From NCBI GenBank assembly GCA_903858935.1, contig CAIOKO010000021.1, forward strand, positions 1 through 63,652: a stretch of DNA of 63,652 nucleotides, written 5' to 3'. A program made the position numbers and the translations under genes. Below the pieces are notes generated by a model, which was not told where the DNA came from, ran no database searches, and saw nothing but the letters and a program-made list of their open reading frames with translations. Positions within the stretch are counted from its first letter, which is position 1. Every line of letters starts with the position of its first letter. Shown in pieces: positions 46,931 through 55,343 of this stretch. Source of the DNA: an uncultured Schlesneria sp. Its GTDB lineage: Bacteria > Planctomycetota > Planctomycetia > Planctomycetales > Planctomycetaceae.

Positions 46931-48145
46931 TCATGACTCGCTCTTTCTTCTTGAGATGGTGGGAATCAGGCCGGGAATCGATCGCGAAAGTCCGTAGAGG
47001 AACGGGACCGTCGCCCAATACGGGGCGGCTTCCGAGGGCTTGATCGCAGGGAGACCTGATTTGGAATCTATGGACACGTTCCATCCGACCGCCGTGACCG
47101 GGACATACGTTACGTCTTCCGCAAAGTTCTCGGCGGCGGTAACGATTTCGGGCGAAGTCTTCAACATGAACATTCGTGCCAATTGTGATTGACGTTCAAC
47201 GGCATTCGCATCGAAAGCTTGAAAAGTCTCATTGGGATTCGACGAGGAACGAGCTTTCTCCCAAGGATCGGGGCAGGGATCCGTTTCAAGTAATCGCCAC
47301 CAAGTGTCGAATTTGGTCAGAATGACAATCAGCGGCCGCTTATGTCGTTCGGATTGCTTCAGTCCGGCGAACCGACGAATTCGTGCGATTGCTTCTTGCA
47401 GAATCGGCTCTTGCCGCATCGTTTTAATGGACGGAGTGACGCTAAGTGCCTGCTGTCCGATCAACCGCTGAAATCGTGCGTCCTGCGTCGGGTCGAACAC
47501 AAAGAACAAAACACGCGACTGCGCCATATGGCGAGTCACAGGTGCCGCCGCCGAATCTTTGCCCGGCTGAAACGACTCGCCAGCATTGTCATACAAGCAG
47601 ACCGTTCTCGCCAATTTAGCCGCATTGTGCGAGTTTCGATGGTCGGGCTGAGGTTGCAACGTAAATAAGAATGGGCGTGGATAACTGACGGTTTGATTCC
47701 CAAACGACACAGTGTCGTAAAGGTCCCCCTGCTCTTCCGTCTTACGAATGAGATTGGCGAGCGGCACCAGTTGATCGTTCGATGTTCCCGAAAAGACGGA
47801 TTCCTCATATTCGTTGAGTTGCTGGTTCAGAACCGGATCGGCATCGGCGAAACTTGTGCGAAAGATCAGTGGCAGTGTTTTCCTCAATTCCCATGTCAGT
47901 GCGGCCAGGAAATAGGACTTGCCACTCGCCGGTGCCCCGAAAATCGACAGGAACAATGGTTCCAGTTCCAATAAAGAACGGGGGATCGTCAGATGGCAGT
48001 TGGGGCAGGCAATCTGATGACAGGGAAAGCCCTTCGCGTCGATCGCTTCACCATTTACGGTGAATCTCGTGGGAAGAAATCGCTGTGATTGCTCGGGACC
48101 AAGTCGATGATCCCCAAGGAGATCGGAATGCTCCGAGACCCACAA
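46931..48145 (-). CDS. P-loop GTPase of the GAP1-associated type, N-terminus cut by an amber codon
   Basis: Counted from a TTG at 48145 the protein has 404 residues. The GTPase motifs are G1 GAPASGKS (70-77), G3-like DNAGE (after CLY) and G4 TKFD (in LIVILTKFD). A zinc knuckle C-x-x-C (47-50, CPNC) precedes G1, and segments such as LLGDHRLG and RFLPTRFT resemble those I recall from planctomycete GTPases associated with GAP1 proteins. Translation continues upstream in frame past a TAG at 48154-48152 to an ATG at 48238, and that piece encodes a second C-x-x-C. So either the gene reinitiates at the TTG or it is a fresh pseudogene. It would pair with the GAP1-like protein downstream. Confidence 0.78.
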   Translation of the reverse strand: MWVSEHSDLLGDHRLGPEQSQRFLPTRFTVNGEAIDAKGFPCHQIACPNCHLTIPRSLLELEPLFLSIFGAPASGKSYFLAALTWELRKTLPLIFRTSFADADPVLNQQLNEYEESVFSGTSNDQLVPLANLIRKTEEQGDLYDTVSFGNQTVSYPRPFLFTLQPQPDHRNSHNAAKLARTVCLYDNAGESFQPGKDSAAAPVTRHMAQSRVLFFVFDPTQDARFQRLIGQQALSVTPSIKTMRQEPILQEAIARIRRFAGLKQSERHKRPLIVILTKFDTWWRLLETDPCPDPWEKARSSSNPNETFQAFDANAVERQSQLARMFMLKTSPEIVTAAENFAEDVTYVPVTAVGWNVSIDSKSGLPAIKPSEAAPYWATVPFLYGLSRSIPGLIPTISRRKSES

Positions 48146-48238
48146 GATTTTCTAGGGCGCAAAATGCTCCCAACAGTGGGGGCAAGTTATGCGAGCCAGA
48201 AGGCCTGATGGACGCGGAGGAAGCGCAGTTGTCGTCAT
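48146..48238 (-). other. in-frame 5' extension of the GTPase gene, interrupted by TAG
   Basis: From ATG 48238 the frame reads MTTTALPPRPSGLLAR, then ITCPHCWEHFAP, then TAG (48154-48152), then K-I before the TTG of the GTPase frame. CPHC is the partner knuckle for CPNC in the body. A single base change (GAG or CAG to TAG, for instance) would explain it. Confidence 0.6.
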
Positions 48239-48339
48239 CTCTTAGGCCCGAATGGCGAAATTCGCGGTGGATAAAAATGCAGAGCACGAGTCTGCGAACT
48301 ATCAGTCATTTTACCAAAGATCTTCGTTTCCAATGTCCA

Positions 48340-48978
48340 TCATTTGTCGATCAATCGAGTCGTCGAATCCAAAACCTCACTGTTGAATTGAGAGTTTGAC
48401 TGCTTTCCGAATGTTTCAATCTCGACAGCAAGTTCGCTGGCGAGTTCCCGAAGCCGATCATCTTCTGGGTGCCTTCGAGCAGCTTCCCATGCGTCCGAAG
48501 TGTAGCGGAACGCGTTGCCAAACTCTTTTTGAATTGTCGCCAAACGAGCTTTATCGCGAAGTGTGTTGATAGTCCTCAATGTTGACTTTGCATCCGCTTG
48601 CGGCCTTCCGGACGCCGACTTTTGCCCAGAGACAGGAGAACCCGACGATTTCGTCGAATCTTCCGTTCTATCGGATTCAAGGCCTCCTTCTCTCGCTGTC
48701 GAGTCCAACGCAACTGATTCGTCTGATGGAAGTCGATTCACCGCGGACTCGGCCTTGGAAGCTGGTGAAATTTTTTCCACTGGTCGATTCGTTAAGGGTT
48801 CGCCATCGGATGTCGACGTCTGCAGCGGCGATTCCGATGACGCCGATAAGCAACCTGAGCAGCCGGCAAGAGAAAATGTACATACGCACAAAAACAGTGT
48901 GACATGCAGGCCGAACGGAGAGCTTGCTTGTCCCTGATCGTTCGTTGGCTGAGGATTTGATTGGATGAGTCGTCCCAT
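48340..48978 (-). CDS. hypothetical lipoprotein, first gene of the GTPase-ExbB unit
   Basis: The 212-residue protein starts at the MGRLIQSN codon; a longer frame begins at 49008. A hydrophobic run VTLFLCVCTFSLAGC has a lipobox (LAGC), so the mature protein should be lipid-anchored. A Ser/Thr/Asp-rich low-complexity stretch (50-130) and a helical C-terminal part (135-212) with a TPR-like look (KEFGNAFRYTSDAWEAARRHP) follow. The GTPase ATG lies about 100 bases downstream. I infer that it belongs to the same unit. Confidence 0.75.
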   Translation of the reverse strand: MGRLIQSNPQPTNDQGQASSPFGLHVTLFLCVCTFSLAGCSGCLSASSESPLQTSTSDGEPLTNRPVEKISPASKAESAVNRLPSDESVALDSTAREGGLESDRTEDSTKSSGSPVSGQKSASGRPQADAKSTLRTINTLRDKARLATIQKEFGNAFRYTSDAWEAARRHPEDDRLRELASELAVEIETFGKQSNSQFNSEVLDSTTRLIDK

Positions 48979-50197
48979 TGTCTTAATCCATCCTGCCGTG
49001 AATTGCATTTTGACGGCCCGCCAAGATATCCCGTTATGTTTCAGAAAACAACAAGCTAATTCATATCGCTGATCTTTTCGCTTCTAAAACATCACATTCT
49101 CCCGTCAAAACCGAATTTCGCTTTGCAAACGTATAAATGAATACGGTTGTATACTCGATTTCCGTATGGATTACCCGTTTTAAAACGGCGCGCGTCATAA
49201 TGCGTCTCTGAGCTTCCGTTTGAAAGCCATTAATTACAGATAACAAAAATATTATTGCAGATATTATTTGTGGACACAAACCAGCGCGACTTGGGCGACC
49301 GTAAGAGGTAACAGGGACAAAATCCAACGCTTGAACCCGCTTCCACTCGATTTCGTTTAACGCGTTGTTGGCGCTCGATTTCAAACCTTGGGCCTTGGGA
49401 ACGCAGTGCGTCAGCACATTAATGGGGAAAGGGCTTTTTTGTGGCATTTGTTGATGTTACATGGCAATAGTGTGATCCTCAAATACGGCTCAGGGATACA
49501 GTTCAATGCGGAAGTGAGCCGATTTCCCGACAGAAGAATCTCCATTTTCCTCGGGTCCAGGATTTGATTTCTGAAGGCGTGAAATGACACCGACCTTGAT
49601 CCTCGACTGCTCAATCGTCATGGCTTGGTGTTTTAACGATGAAAGTACGCCGGGAACGAACCAGATTCAGGATCGAATGGCCAACGGAGGCGGGGGTTGT
49701 TCCTGGACTCTAGTATCTGGAAATTTCTAATGTTCTCGCGATGGCCGAGAAACGAAGACGGATTACACCTGAAGGCTCGCAACAGTTCTTGCAGCTTTTT
49801 CCATTTTCGACATCCAGGTTGATGACGATGCGCCAAGACGAGCATTCGATCATCTTTTTCCGCTTTGCCGAACACACACGGCTTGACCAGTTTTGATGTG
49901 GCGTATCTCGACCTTTTGATTCGACGGCAAATACCACTTGCGACTCTCGACGACGCTCTACGTAAGGCTGCGACCACCTTAGGATTGCCTGTGTTGGGAA
50001 AATGAATTCTCGTCCCTTATTCCGGCTCGTAACCACGCCTCATTCAGGCGAGCGTATCCGCGAGCGTGAGCTGGAGGGGTGGCTGGGATCCTAAATAGGA
50101 GTCCCTATAATTGAAAAACCGACTCCCTGACTGGCGAGAATAATTCGCATTGCCTTTTTGACATTTGTAGAAGACCGCCTTTAAAGGACCAGTGACC
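48979..50197. other. 1.2-kb intergenic region, no gene recognised
   Basis: It lies between the divergent lipoprotein and HEAT-like genes. Frames up to 128 codons occur on the minus strand (49061-49447, 49633-49977) but show no motif and have poor starts. A repeat (49505-49552) shared with 53765-53812 is present. A TATAAT-like box is at about 50104-50109, upstream of the next gene. Confidence 0.45.
49505..49552. repeat. ~48-bp repeat shared with 53765-53812
   Basis: ATGCGGAAGTGAGCCGATTT, then CCCGACAGAAGAATCTCC and ATTTTCC, align with the other copy at about 80% identity by eye. Confidence 0.6.
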
Positions 50198-51520
50198 GTG
50201 CGTTTATCCGAGGAAAAGATCAAGGCGGCAATCCAGCACAGTGACCTGGATATTCGGCAGATGGCGATCCGCTACTTTTCGGCTTCATATTCTGCAGATC
50301 CTTCCATTATGCCGCTGGTCATCAAGGCGGTAGAGACATTTGGCAGGCAAGATGCCTACCACCTGATCGGATATTCGAGGGACTTGCCACAAACCGCACA
50401 GACCATCGCCTGGATCATTGACGAATTGAACAACGAGGAAAGTAACCGGCACGAGAATTACGTTTTCAATCTCTCGATGGTTCTGGTCCAAGCCGACCCA
50501 GCCCTTCTTCTTCCGAGAGAATCAGACATTCTGGAAGCCCGCCATATTTTGCGTTTCTTGCGCACATCGATCGTCGAGCGTTTGCAGATGCTTTCCTGGG
50601 ACGAGGCGACCTGCTGGCAAGAGCTGGAAGAATTTTGCGAGGCAGGCAAGGACGAAAAATATGTCAACGATGTCAATTTGGGTTATGCCAACCAGATTGT
50701 GGAAGCGCTTTCCCGCTATGGCAACGTGTGCGAACCGAAGGTCAGGGAACGGCTGGCCGTCACGCTGGATGACTACAGCCATCACCCGATGAAGTGGCTG
50801 GAGCCACTCCTCATTCGATTGGCCGGTCAAACCAATCTCGAATCTGTCGTTCCTCAGATCGTTGCCAAACTCCATGACGATGCGGACCTTGTCAGCCAGG
50901 AATGTGCCGAAGCTCTGACCCGAATTGGAACGCCAGCCGTGGTTCACGCCATTGCCGAAGCCTTTCCAACTGCCGAACGACATTTTCGCATCTACGCCAG
51001 CGGCGTACTGGAAAATATCCATTCCGATCTGGTCGTGGAAACGTGCCTTAAGTTATTTCACGAGGAAAAGGACAAGTTCATTCGCAATGAGCTGGCTAAT
51101 GCTCTCCTGTCCCAGTTTGCGTATGACACGATCGAGCCGGTACGGCAATATCTGATTGGGAAAAAACTTGATTTTGAGGGCAAAGACCTACAAGGCCGCC
51201 TTCTCGAAACATGTACTCTCATGGGGGAACGGTTCCCGGAATACGACGAATGGTTGGCGACCGAAAAGTCTGAAGAAGCTGAACATTGGAAAAGTGTTCA
51301 GGAACTGGAAGACGACCCAGCAGGCCTCATCAAGTATGCCCTCGAAAAGCTGGCTGGTAAGAAAATCGAAGACATACCCAAGCCACAGCTATCTTTGCCA
51401 TCTGCTTCTGGATTGGCGTTTCCTCATCAACAGGCATCGAAACAAAAAGTTGGACGAAACGAGTTGTGTCCATGTGGAAGTGGCAAGAAGTTCAAGAAAT
51501 GCTGTCTATCGAGGAATTGA
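50198..51520 (+). CDS. HEAT-like repeat protein with C-terminal SEC-C zinc motif
   Basis: The 440-residue protein has helical repeats (about 1-300; e.g. [28 protein letters not shown]) suggesting a HEAT-like scaffold. The last 22 residues are a SEC-C motif, [18 protein letters not shown], a zinc-binding module also found at the tail of SecA and other proteins. I chose the second of two close GTGs (50192 and 50198) because AAGGA lies a normal distance (9 bases) before it. The role is unknown; such proteins may bind proteins or nucleic acid. Confidence 0.8.
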   Translation: MRLSEEKIKAAIQHSDLDIRQMAIRYFSASYSADPSIMPLVIKAVETFGRQDAYHLIGYSRDLPQTAQTIAWIIDELNNEESNRHENYVFNLSMVLVQADPALLLPRESDILEARHILRFLRTSIVERLQMLSWDEATCWQELEEFCEAGKDEKYVNDVNLGYANQIVEALSRYGNVCEPKVRERLAVTLDDYSHHPMKWLEPLLIRLAGQTNLESVVPQIVAKLHDDADLVSQECAEALTRIGTPAVVHAIAEAFPTAERHFRIYASGVLENIHSDLVVETCLKLFHEEKDKFIRNELANALLSQFAYDTIEPVRQYLIGKKLDFEGKDLQGRLLETCTLMGERFPEYDEWLATEKSEEAEHWKSVQELEDDPAGLIKYALEKLAGKKIEDIPKPQLSLPSASGLAFPHQQASKQKVGRNELCPCGSGKKFKKCCLSRN

Positions 51521-51613
51521 CCGGCGAACAGACAAAACGAGGTCAAAAGACAATGGCAAATTAGCCGAACAGGTCATCGACACTTCAACCAGCTTCCGTT
51601 ATCCATCAGGTGT

Positions 51614-51817
51614 TCACTGTCTCGTACCCGTCACGACGTGCAGTCTGCCATTGGGTTCATTCCATTCAGACCTGAACGTGGTCAGATCTTCGTTGAAATA
51701 AAAGGGGATACCCGTCGAACTATCGTTCTGCGACCGGTCATAATGAACCCGCATTTCTCTTGGACCGACGACCCAGTATTTCCAATTCCAGCGATGAAAT
51801 GTTCCGTTTTCGTGGAA
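51614..51817 (-). other. in-frame sequence after the kinase stop (possible lost or read-through tail)
   Basis: After the TAG at 51820-51818 the same frame stays open for 67 codons to TGA (51616-51614). It reads FHENGTFHRWNWKYWVVGP, then REMRVHYDRSQND, TGIPFYFNEDLTTF and GRLHVVTGTRQ. The W-x-W-x-x-x-V and FHENGTFHRW patterns look like the beta-rich tail that completes such planctomycete proteins. The stretch just before the TAG (THNWHYHDHLFPPGDIC) reads as its start. Confidence 0.55.
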
Positions 51818-53524
51818 CTAGCAGATGTCGCCCGGAGGAAAAAGATGGTCGTGATAGTGCCAATTGTGTGTTCGCAGAATTGTTTCCAGACGAGCGATTT
51901 CCTCCTGGATCGTCGGCCCAGGTAATAAATCCGCATTAACACGGGCGTCGTCGATGGCAGGCGGAGGTTCTTTGTCGACGTTTTGAGTCACTACCGGCCT
52001 GCCGTCAATCGTGACTTCGCCGTCGATCAGCGAGACTTTAATCACTCGTGACTCGCCTTTTTTTACTGTCAGCTCTTGTGTTGCTCCTTCAATAATGACG
52101 CCCCCTTGAGCTATCTCCAGCGTCTGTTTTCTTGTGGGTGTGACATGAATCGGACGACCATTGTTGTCCATGGTGATCGTCAATCCGTTGAACTTTACTG
52201 ACAGATTTGGGTCGTCGATTTCGATCTTTAATATGCCATATTTCGTGGGTAACAATAGAATCGCGGCGAGACAGACCAGACAGGTACTCACACTGCCGAG
52301 CATCGTCCACCTTATCAATGGGACTTGAGCGTTCCACCACGTCACGAACGGTCCAAAAGCAATTGACAACGATTTCCGGGGAAGGCTCGTTTTTCCTTCA
52401 ACCGTAGTTTTCTTTCCTGCCGTCGGCGAAGATTTTCGTATCTTCGATTCCGTCCCGCTGGGTGAGGCGTTCAGGTAATCGAATTTGAGGGGTTGGCCAT
52501 CCGGTGGAGTTTCTAAGTCATCCGCGTCAATCAAGGGTGCGGGCTGAGCTTTGGCTTTCAGGTCAATGGCTTCCAGTACGGCAACGACTTCTGCACACGT
52601 GATGTACCGGTCACCCTTTTGTTTCGCAATCATCTTGTGACAGACGGCGGCCAATTGAGGATTCAATTCAGGATTGAGCGTCAATGGCGAGGAAGGTTCC
52701 AATACACACTTCTTTCCCATCACTTCAATCGCGCCGCCGGTAAACGGCCATTCCCCCGCCAACATCTCAAACAACATCACGCCGACCGCATAGATGTCGC
52801 TGCGATGATCGATCCCCTCTGCCTTTCCAGTTGCTTGTTCGGGAGACATATAGGCCGCAGTGCCGACGATCATTCCCTGAGTCAGTCCCGCATCCGACGA
52901 GGCGATTGTCTTGCGAGCCAAGCCGAAATCCATGATCACAGGCTGGCTCTTCTTGTTCAACATCACGTTTTCAGGCTTTAGATCCCGATGGATCACGCCT
53001 TGTTCGTGGGCGGCGTCCAACGCTCGAAGAATTTGCAGGACCAGTCGCACAGCCTCTTCTGGCTCGCGCTTCCGTCCCTTCCGTTTCAAGTACTGTTTAA
53101 GGTTTTCACCTTCGATGTATTGCAGGGCGATAAAGCGGACGCCATCAATCTCTCCTGCATCGTAGACCTTACAGATCTGTGGATGGTCAACTTTCGCTGC
53201 CGATTTGGCTTCGATCTCCATCCGCTTAAGAAGTTTTGCCGAACCCGATGCAGACGTTCGAGCCACCTTCAACGCCACCAGACGATCCAATTCAATATCG
53301 TACGCGAGATAAACTGCTCCCATTTGCCCGCGGCCGAGTTCTTTCCGAATCTCATACCGGCCAAACCGCATCGGCAACTTTGCAAACGGGCCAACGGATA
53401 CCGGAACGGAATCAGCCGCTCGCGCGGTTTCACTTGAAATTGAACTGGCGGAACGAATTGGCCTGACGATTCGTGAAGTGTCTGTGAGCGAGACATTATT
53501 TTGCGGTTTTGATGAATCGGTCAT
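51818..53524 (-). CDS. Ser/Thr protein kinase with one TM and short extracytoplasmic domain
   Basis: This is a 568-residue protein counted from MTDSSKPQNN; a GTG at 53608 would add 28 residues and I do not favour it. The kinase domain (about 55-330) has GRGQMGAVY (64-72), K86, HRDLKPEN (179-186), DFG (199-201) and GTAAYMSPE. A membrane helix follows at about 400-425 (TMLGSVSTCLVCLAAILLL). The extracytoplasmic part has a PEGA-like short beta stretch and a charged region ending ...HDHLFPPGDIC at a TAG. In-frame coding continues past that TAG, so the C-terminus may be truncated. Confidence 0.9.
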   Translation of the reverse strand: MTDSSKPQNNVSLTDTSRIVRPIRSASSISSETARAADSVPVSVGPFAKLPMRFGRYEIRKELGRGQMGAVYLAYDIELDRLVALKVARTSASGSAKLLKRMEIEAKSAAKVDHPQICKVYDAGEIDGVRFIALQYIEGENLKQYLKRKGRKREPEEAVRLVLQILRALDAAHEQGVIHRDLKPENVMLNKKSQPVIMDFGLARKTIASSDAGLTQGMIVGTAAYMSPEQATGKAEGIDHRSDIYAVGVMLFEMLAGEWPFTGGAIEVMGKKCVLEPSSPLTLNPELNPQLAAVCHKMIAKQKGDRYITCAEVVAVLEAIDLKAKAQPAPLIDADDLETPPDGQPLKFDYLNASPSGTESKIRKSSPTAGKKTTVEGKTSLPRKSLSIAFGPFVTWWNAQVPLIRWTMLGSVSTCLVCLAAILLLPTKYGILKIEIDDPNLSVKFNGLTITMDNNGRPIHVTPTRKQTLEIAQGGVIIEGATQELTVKKGESRVIKVSLIDGEVTIDGRPVVTQNVDKEPPPAIDDARVNADLLPGPTIQEEIARLETILRTHNWHYHDHLFPPGDIC

Positions 53525-53965
53525 TCGTCGCGCACCCATTAATGCCGCCAACAGACGAGTTAACGAAAGGAATTCGAAAAGCCCATCGATCGAGTTCCAC
53601 GCAAACACTCAGCGAACTTATATCGAGCAAATTTCGCGTTGGCCAACTGATACCAGCAATCCAGGTTTTTGCAGACAAAAGCCAGCAAAGTCATTGTTCC
53701 GATTTCCGTTGAAAATCGCGGTGGATACCTCCCAACGAACGAATCAGATCGGGCGACAAAGGTAAGTGCGGAAACGTGCCGATCTCCCGACAGAAAAATT
53801 CCCGTTTTCTGAAGAATGACTTACTCTGGCCACCGCATACCAAAACGACGGACTTGCGGGATCTCAATGGAATTGGTCTGATCGATCATGGAGAAATCGC
53901 CAGAATTCCGAGCATGTGACGAGATTGTAACAATACCTTTTGCTGGCCCTTACGGAATAGAACAA
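53525..53965. other. divergent intergenic region with repeat
   Basis: About 440 bp lies between the kinase and the BNR-type protein, which are divergently transcribed, so promoters for both must be here. A 48-bp repeat (53765-53812) matches 49505-49552. No gene is recognised. Confidence 0.4.
53765..53812. repeat. ~48-bp repeat shared with 49505-49552
   Basis: AGTGCGGAAACGTGCCGATC, then TCCCGACAGAAAAATTCCC and GTTTTCTG, align with the other copy without gaps. Confidence 0.6.
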
Positions 53966-55069
53966 ATGAAACTACCGATGAGAAAAGTGGCGACGCTCGT
54001 GCTTTGGGTCGGCTTAGGTTTAACGGCGACCAGTCTTCAGTTCGCCGATGCGGCGGCTACCAATGTCACGACGCTGCCTGTTCCTTCGGGCGGCCAGGCG
54101 ATGTCGGCGAAGATTGATGCGACGGGGGTAATCCATCTGGTGTGTGACTCATCCGATGGTCCCCAATACTTTCGATCTGCGGACAATGGGAAAACCTTCA
54201 GTGCTCCCATGCCGCTCCTGGATCAAGCATCGCGTAAGCCGGGCCTTGAGTTCATTACCTGGGACATGGCTGTTTCGTCCGAAGGGGCGGTTCATGTCGT
54301 CCTGGGTAACAACGCCTGGAAATTAAAACTTCCTAAAGATGAATGGGGATATTTTTATACTCGTCGATTGCCCGACGAAACGGCATTCACCCCTTTGAAA
54401 AATATCAATCACAAACCAAGTGAAGGGTTTTCGCTGGCAGTCAGCGACACAGGAACTGTCACGGCCGTCTGGATGGCGGATAAACTTTACGCGAACGTCT
54501 CGCACGACGGAGGAAAGATATTTTCCTCGACGGTTGAGATCGATCCGGCACTTAATCCCTGTAATTGTTGTACGACGAGTTCGGTCTATGGGGCTGACGG
54601 ACGTCTGGCAATTCTTTATCGAGAAGAGACCGATAACAATCGCGATATGTATCTGGCGCTTTGGGACCAGGGGCCGAACCAGGTCACGAAAACGCGTGTC
54701 AGTACAACTTCGTGGAAGATCGACACCTGTCCCATGACGTATTATTCGGTCGTACGGAGTGGCAACGGCTATCTCGCTGCCTGGCCAACGAAAGGGGAGA
54801 TCTATTTCGCGAAACTGGATGCAAACGGGTCACCGACCGCCCCGAAAGAGATCAAAACGCCGGGCTCGAGTGGAATGCGATCAGGGATAATTCCGATTGC
54901 GACTCCGGAGGGGCACACCGTGGTCGCGTGGAAAAAAGAGAACCAGCTTGGCTGGCAATTTTACGATGAACTTGGCCGACCAGCAGGAATACCTGGGTCA
55001 ACCAGGAGCAACGGAACTGGAGTTGCAGGTGTCATTTCCAAAGAGGGAGAACTGATTCTGTTCAAATAG
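53966..55069 (+). CDS. exported BNR/sialidase-like beta-propeller protein
   Basis: The 367-residue protein starts MKLPMRKVATLVLW, with a signal peptide (1-30, cut near DAAAT). Asp-box-like repeats appear, e.g. FRSADNGKTF and VSHDGGKIF. A distinctive NPCNCCTTSSVYG motif with three close Cys may form disulfides or bind metal. The rest is a propeller with exo-alpha-sialidase-type strands (DMYLALWDQ, GYLAAWPTKGEIYFAK). The longer frame from 53888 lacks a good ribosome site. No glycosidase catalytic set is evident, so I do not claim sialidase activity. Confidence 0.8.
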   Translation: MKLPMRKVATLVLWVGLGLTATSLQFADAAATNVTTLPVPSGGQAMSAKIDATGVIHLVCDSSDGPQYFRSADNGKTFSAPMPLLDQASRKPGLEFITWDMAVSSEGAVHVVLGNNAWKLKLPKDEWGYFYTRRLPDETAFTPLKNINHKPSEGFSLAVSDTGTVTAVWMADKLYANVSHDGGKIFSSTVEIDPALNPCNCCTTSSVYGADGRLAILYREETDNNRDMYLALWDQGPNQVTKTRVSTTSWKIDTCPMTYYSVVRSGNGYLAAWPTKGEIYFAKLDANGSPTAPKEIKTPGSSGMRSGIIPIATPEGHTVVAWKKENQLGWQFYDELGRPAGIPGSTRSNGTGVAGVISKEGELILFK

Positions 55070-55343
55070 GTGGCCAGCGGGTGGTCGCAAAGAAGCTTGT
55101 GGCAAGGCATTTTGCCGCAGGAAGTTTGCGAAGTCGGGTTAATGCATTCGTTCGGTAAAGTCAGGCCAGGTATGGCATTCCGGAGAGAGATCTTTGTAAA
55201 AATGATCGAAAACGCAAAGAAGACTCGAATCTCGGCAATGGCATGTATAGACTAATGCGTACGTTTAAGGCGACCGCGCTCGCCAATTCTGTGACTGAAG
55301 GGAAATCCCTTCGGTTCAACTGTTTGTTTGAGGGAATCTGATC

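Noticed and set aside
49061-49977. Minus-strand frames of 114-128 codons in the 1.2-kb gap
   Set aside because: No recognisable motif, inconsistent composition and no ribosome sites; left as possible decayed sequence.
46931-53524. Reassigned TAG codon (for example pyrrolysine) as explanation of both ambers
   Set aside because: Several genes in the window, such as ilvB, the BNR-type protein and the small CxxC gene, end at TAG where the family ends; no suppressor tRNA is visible.
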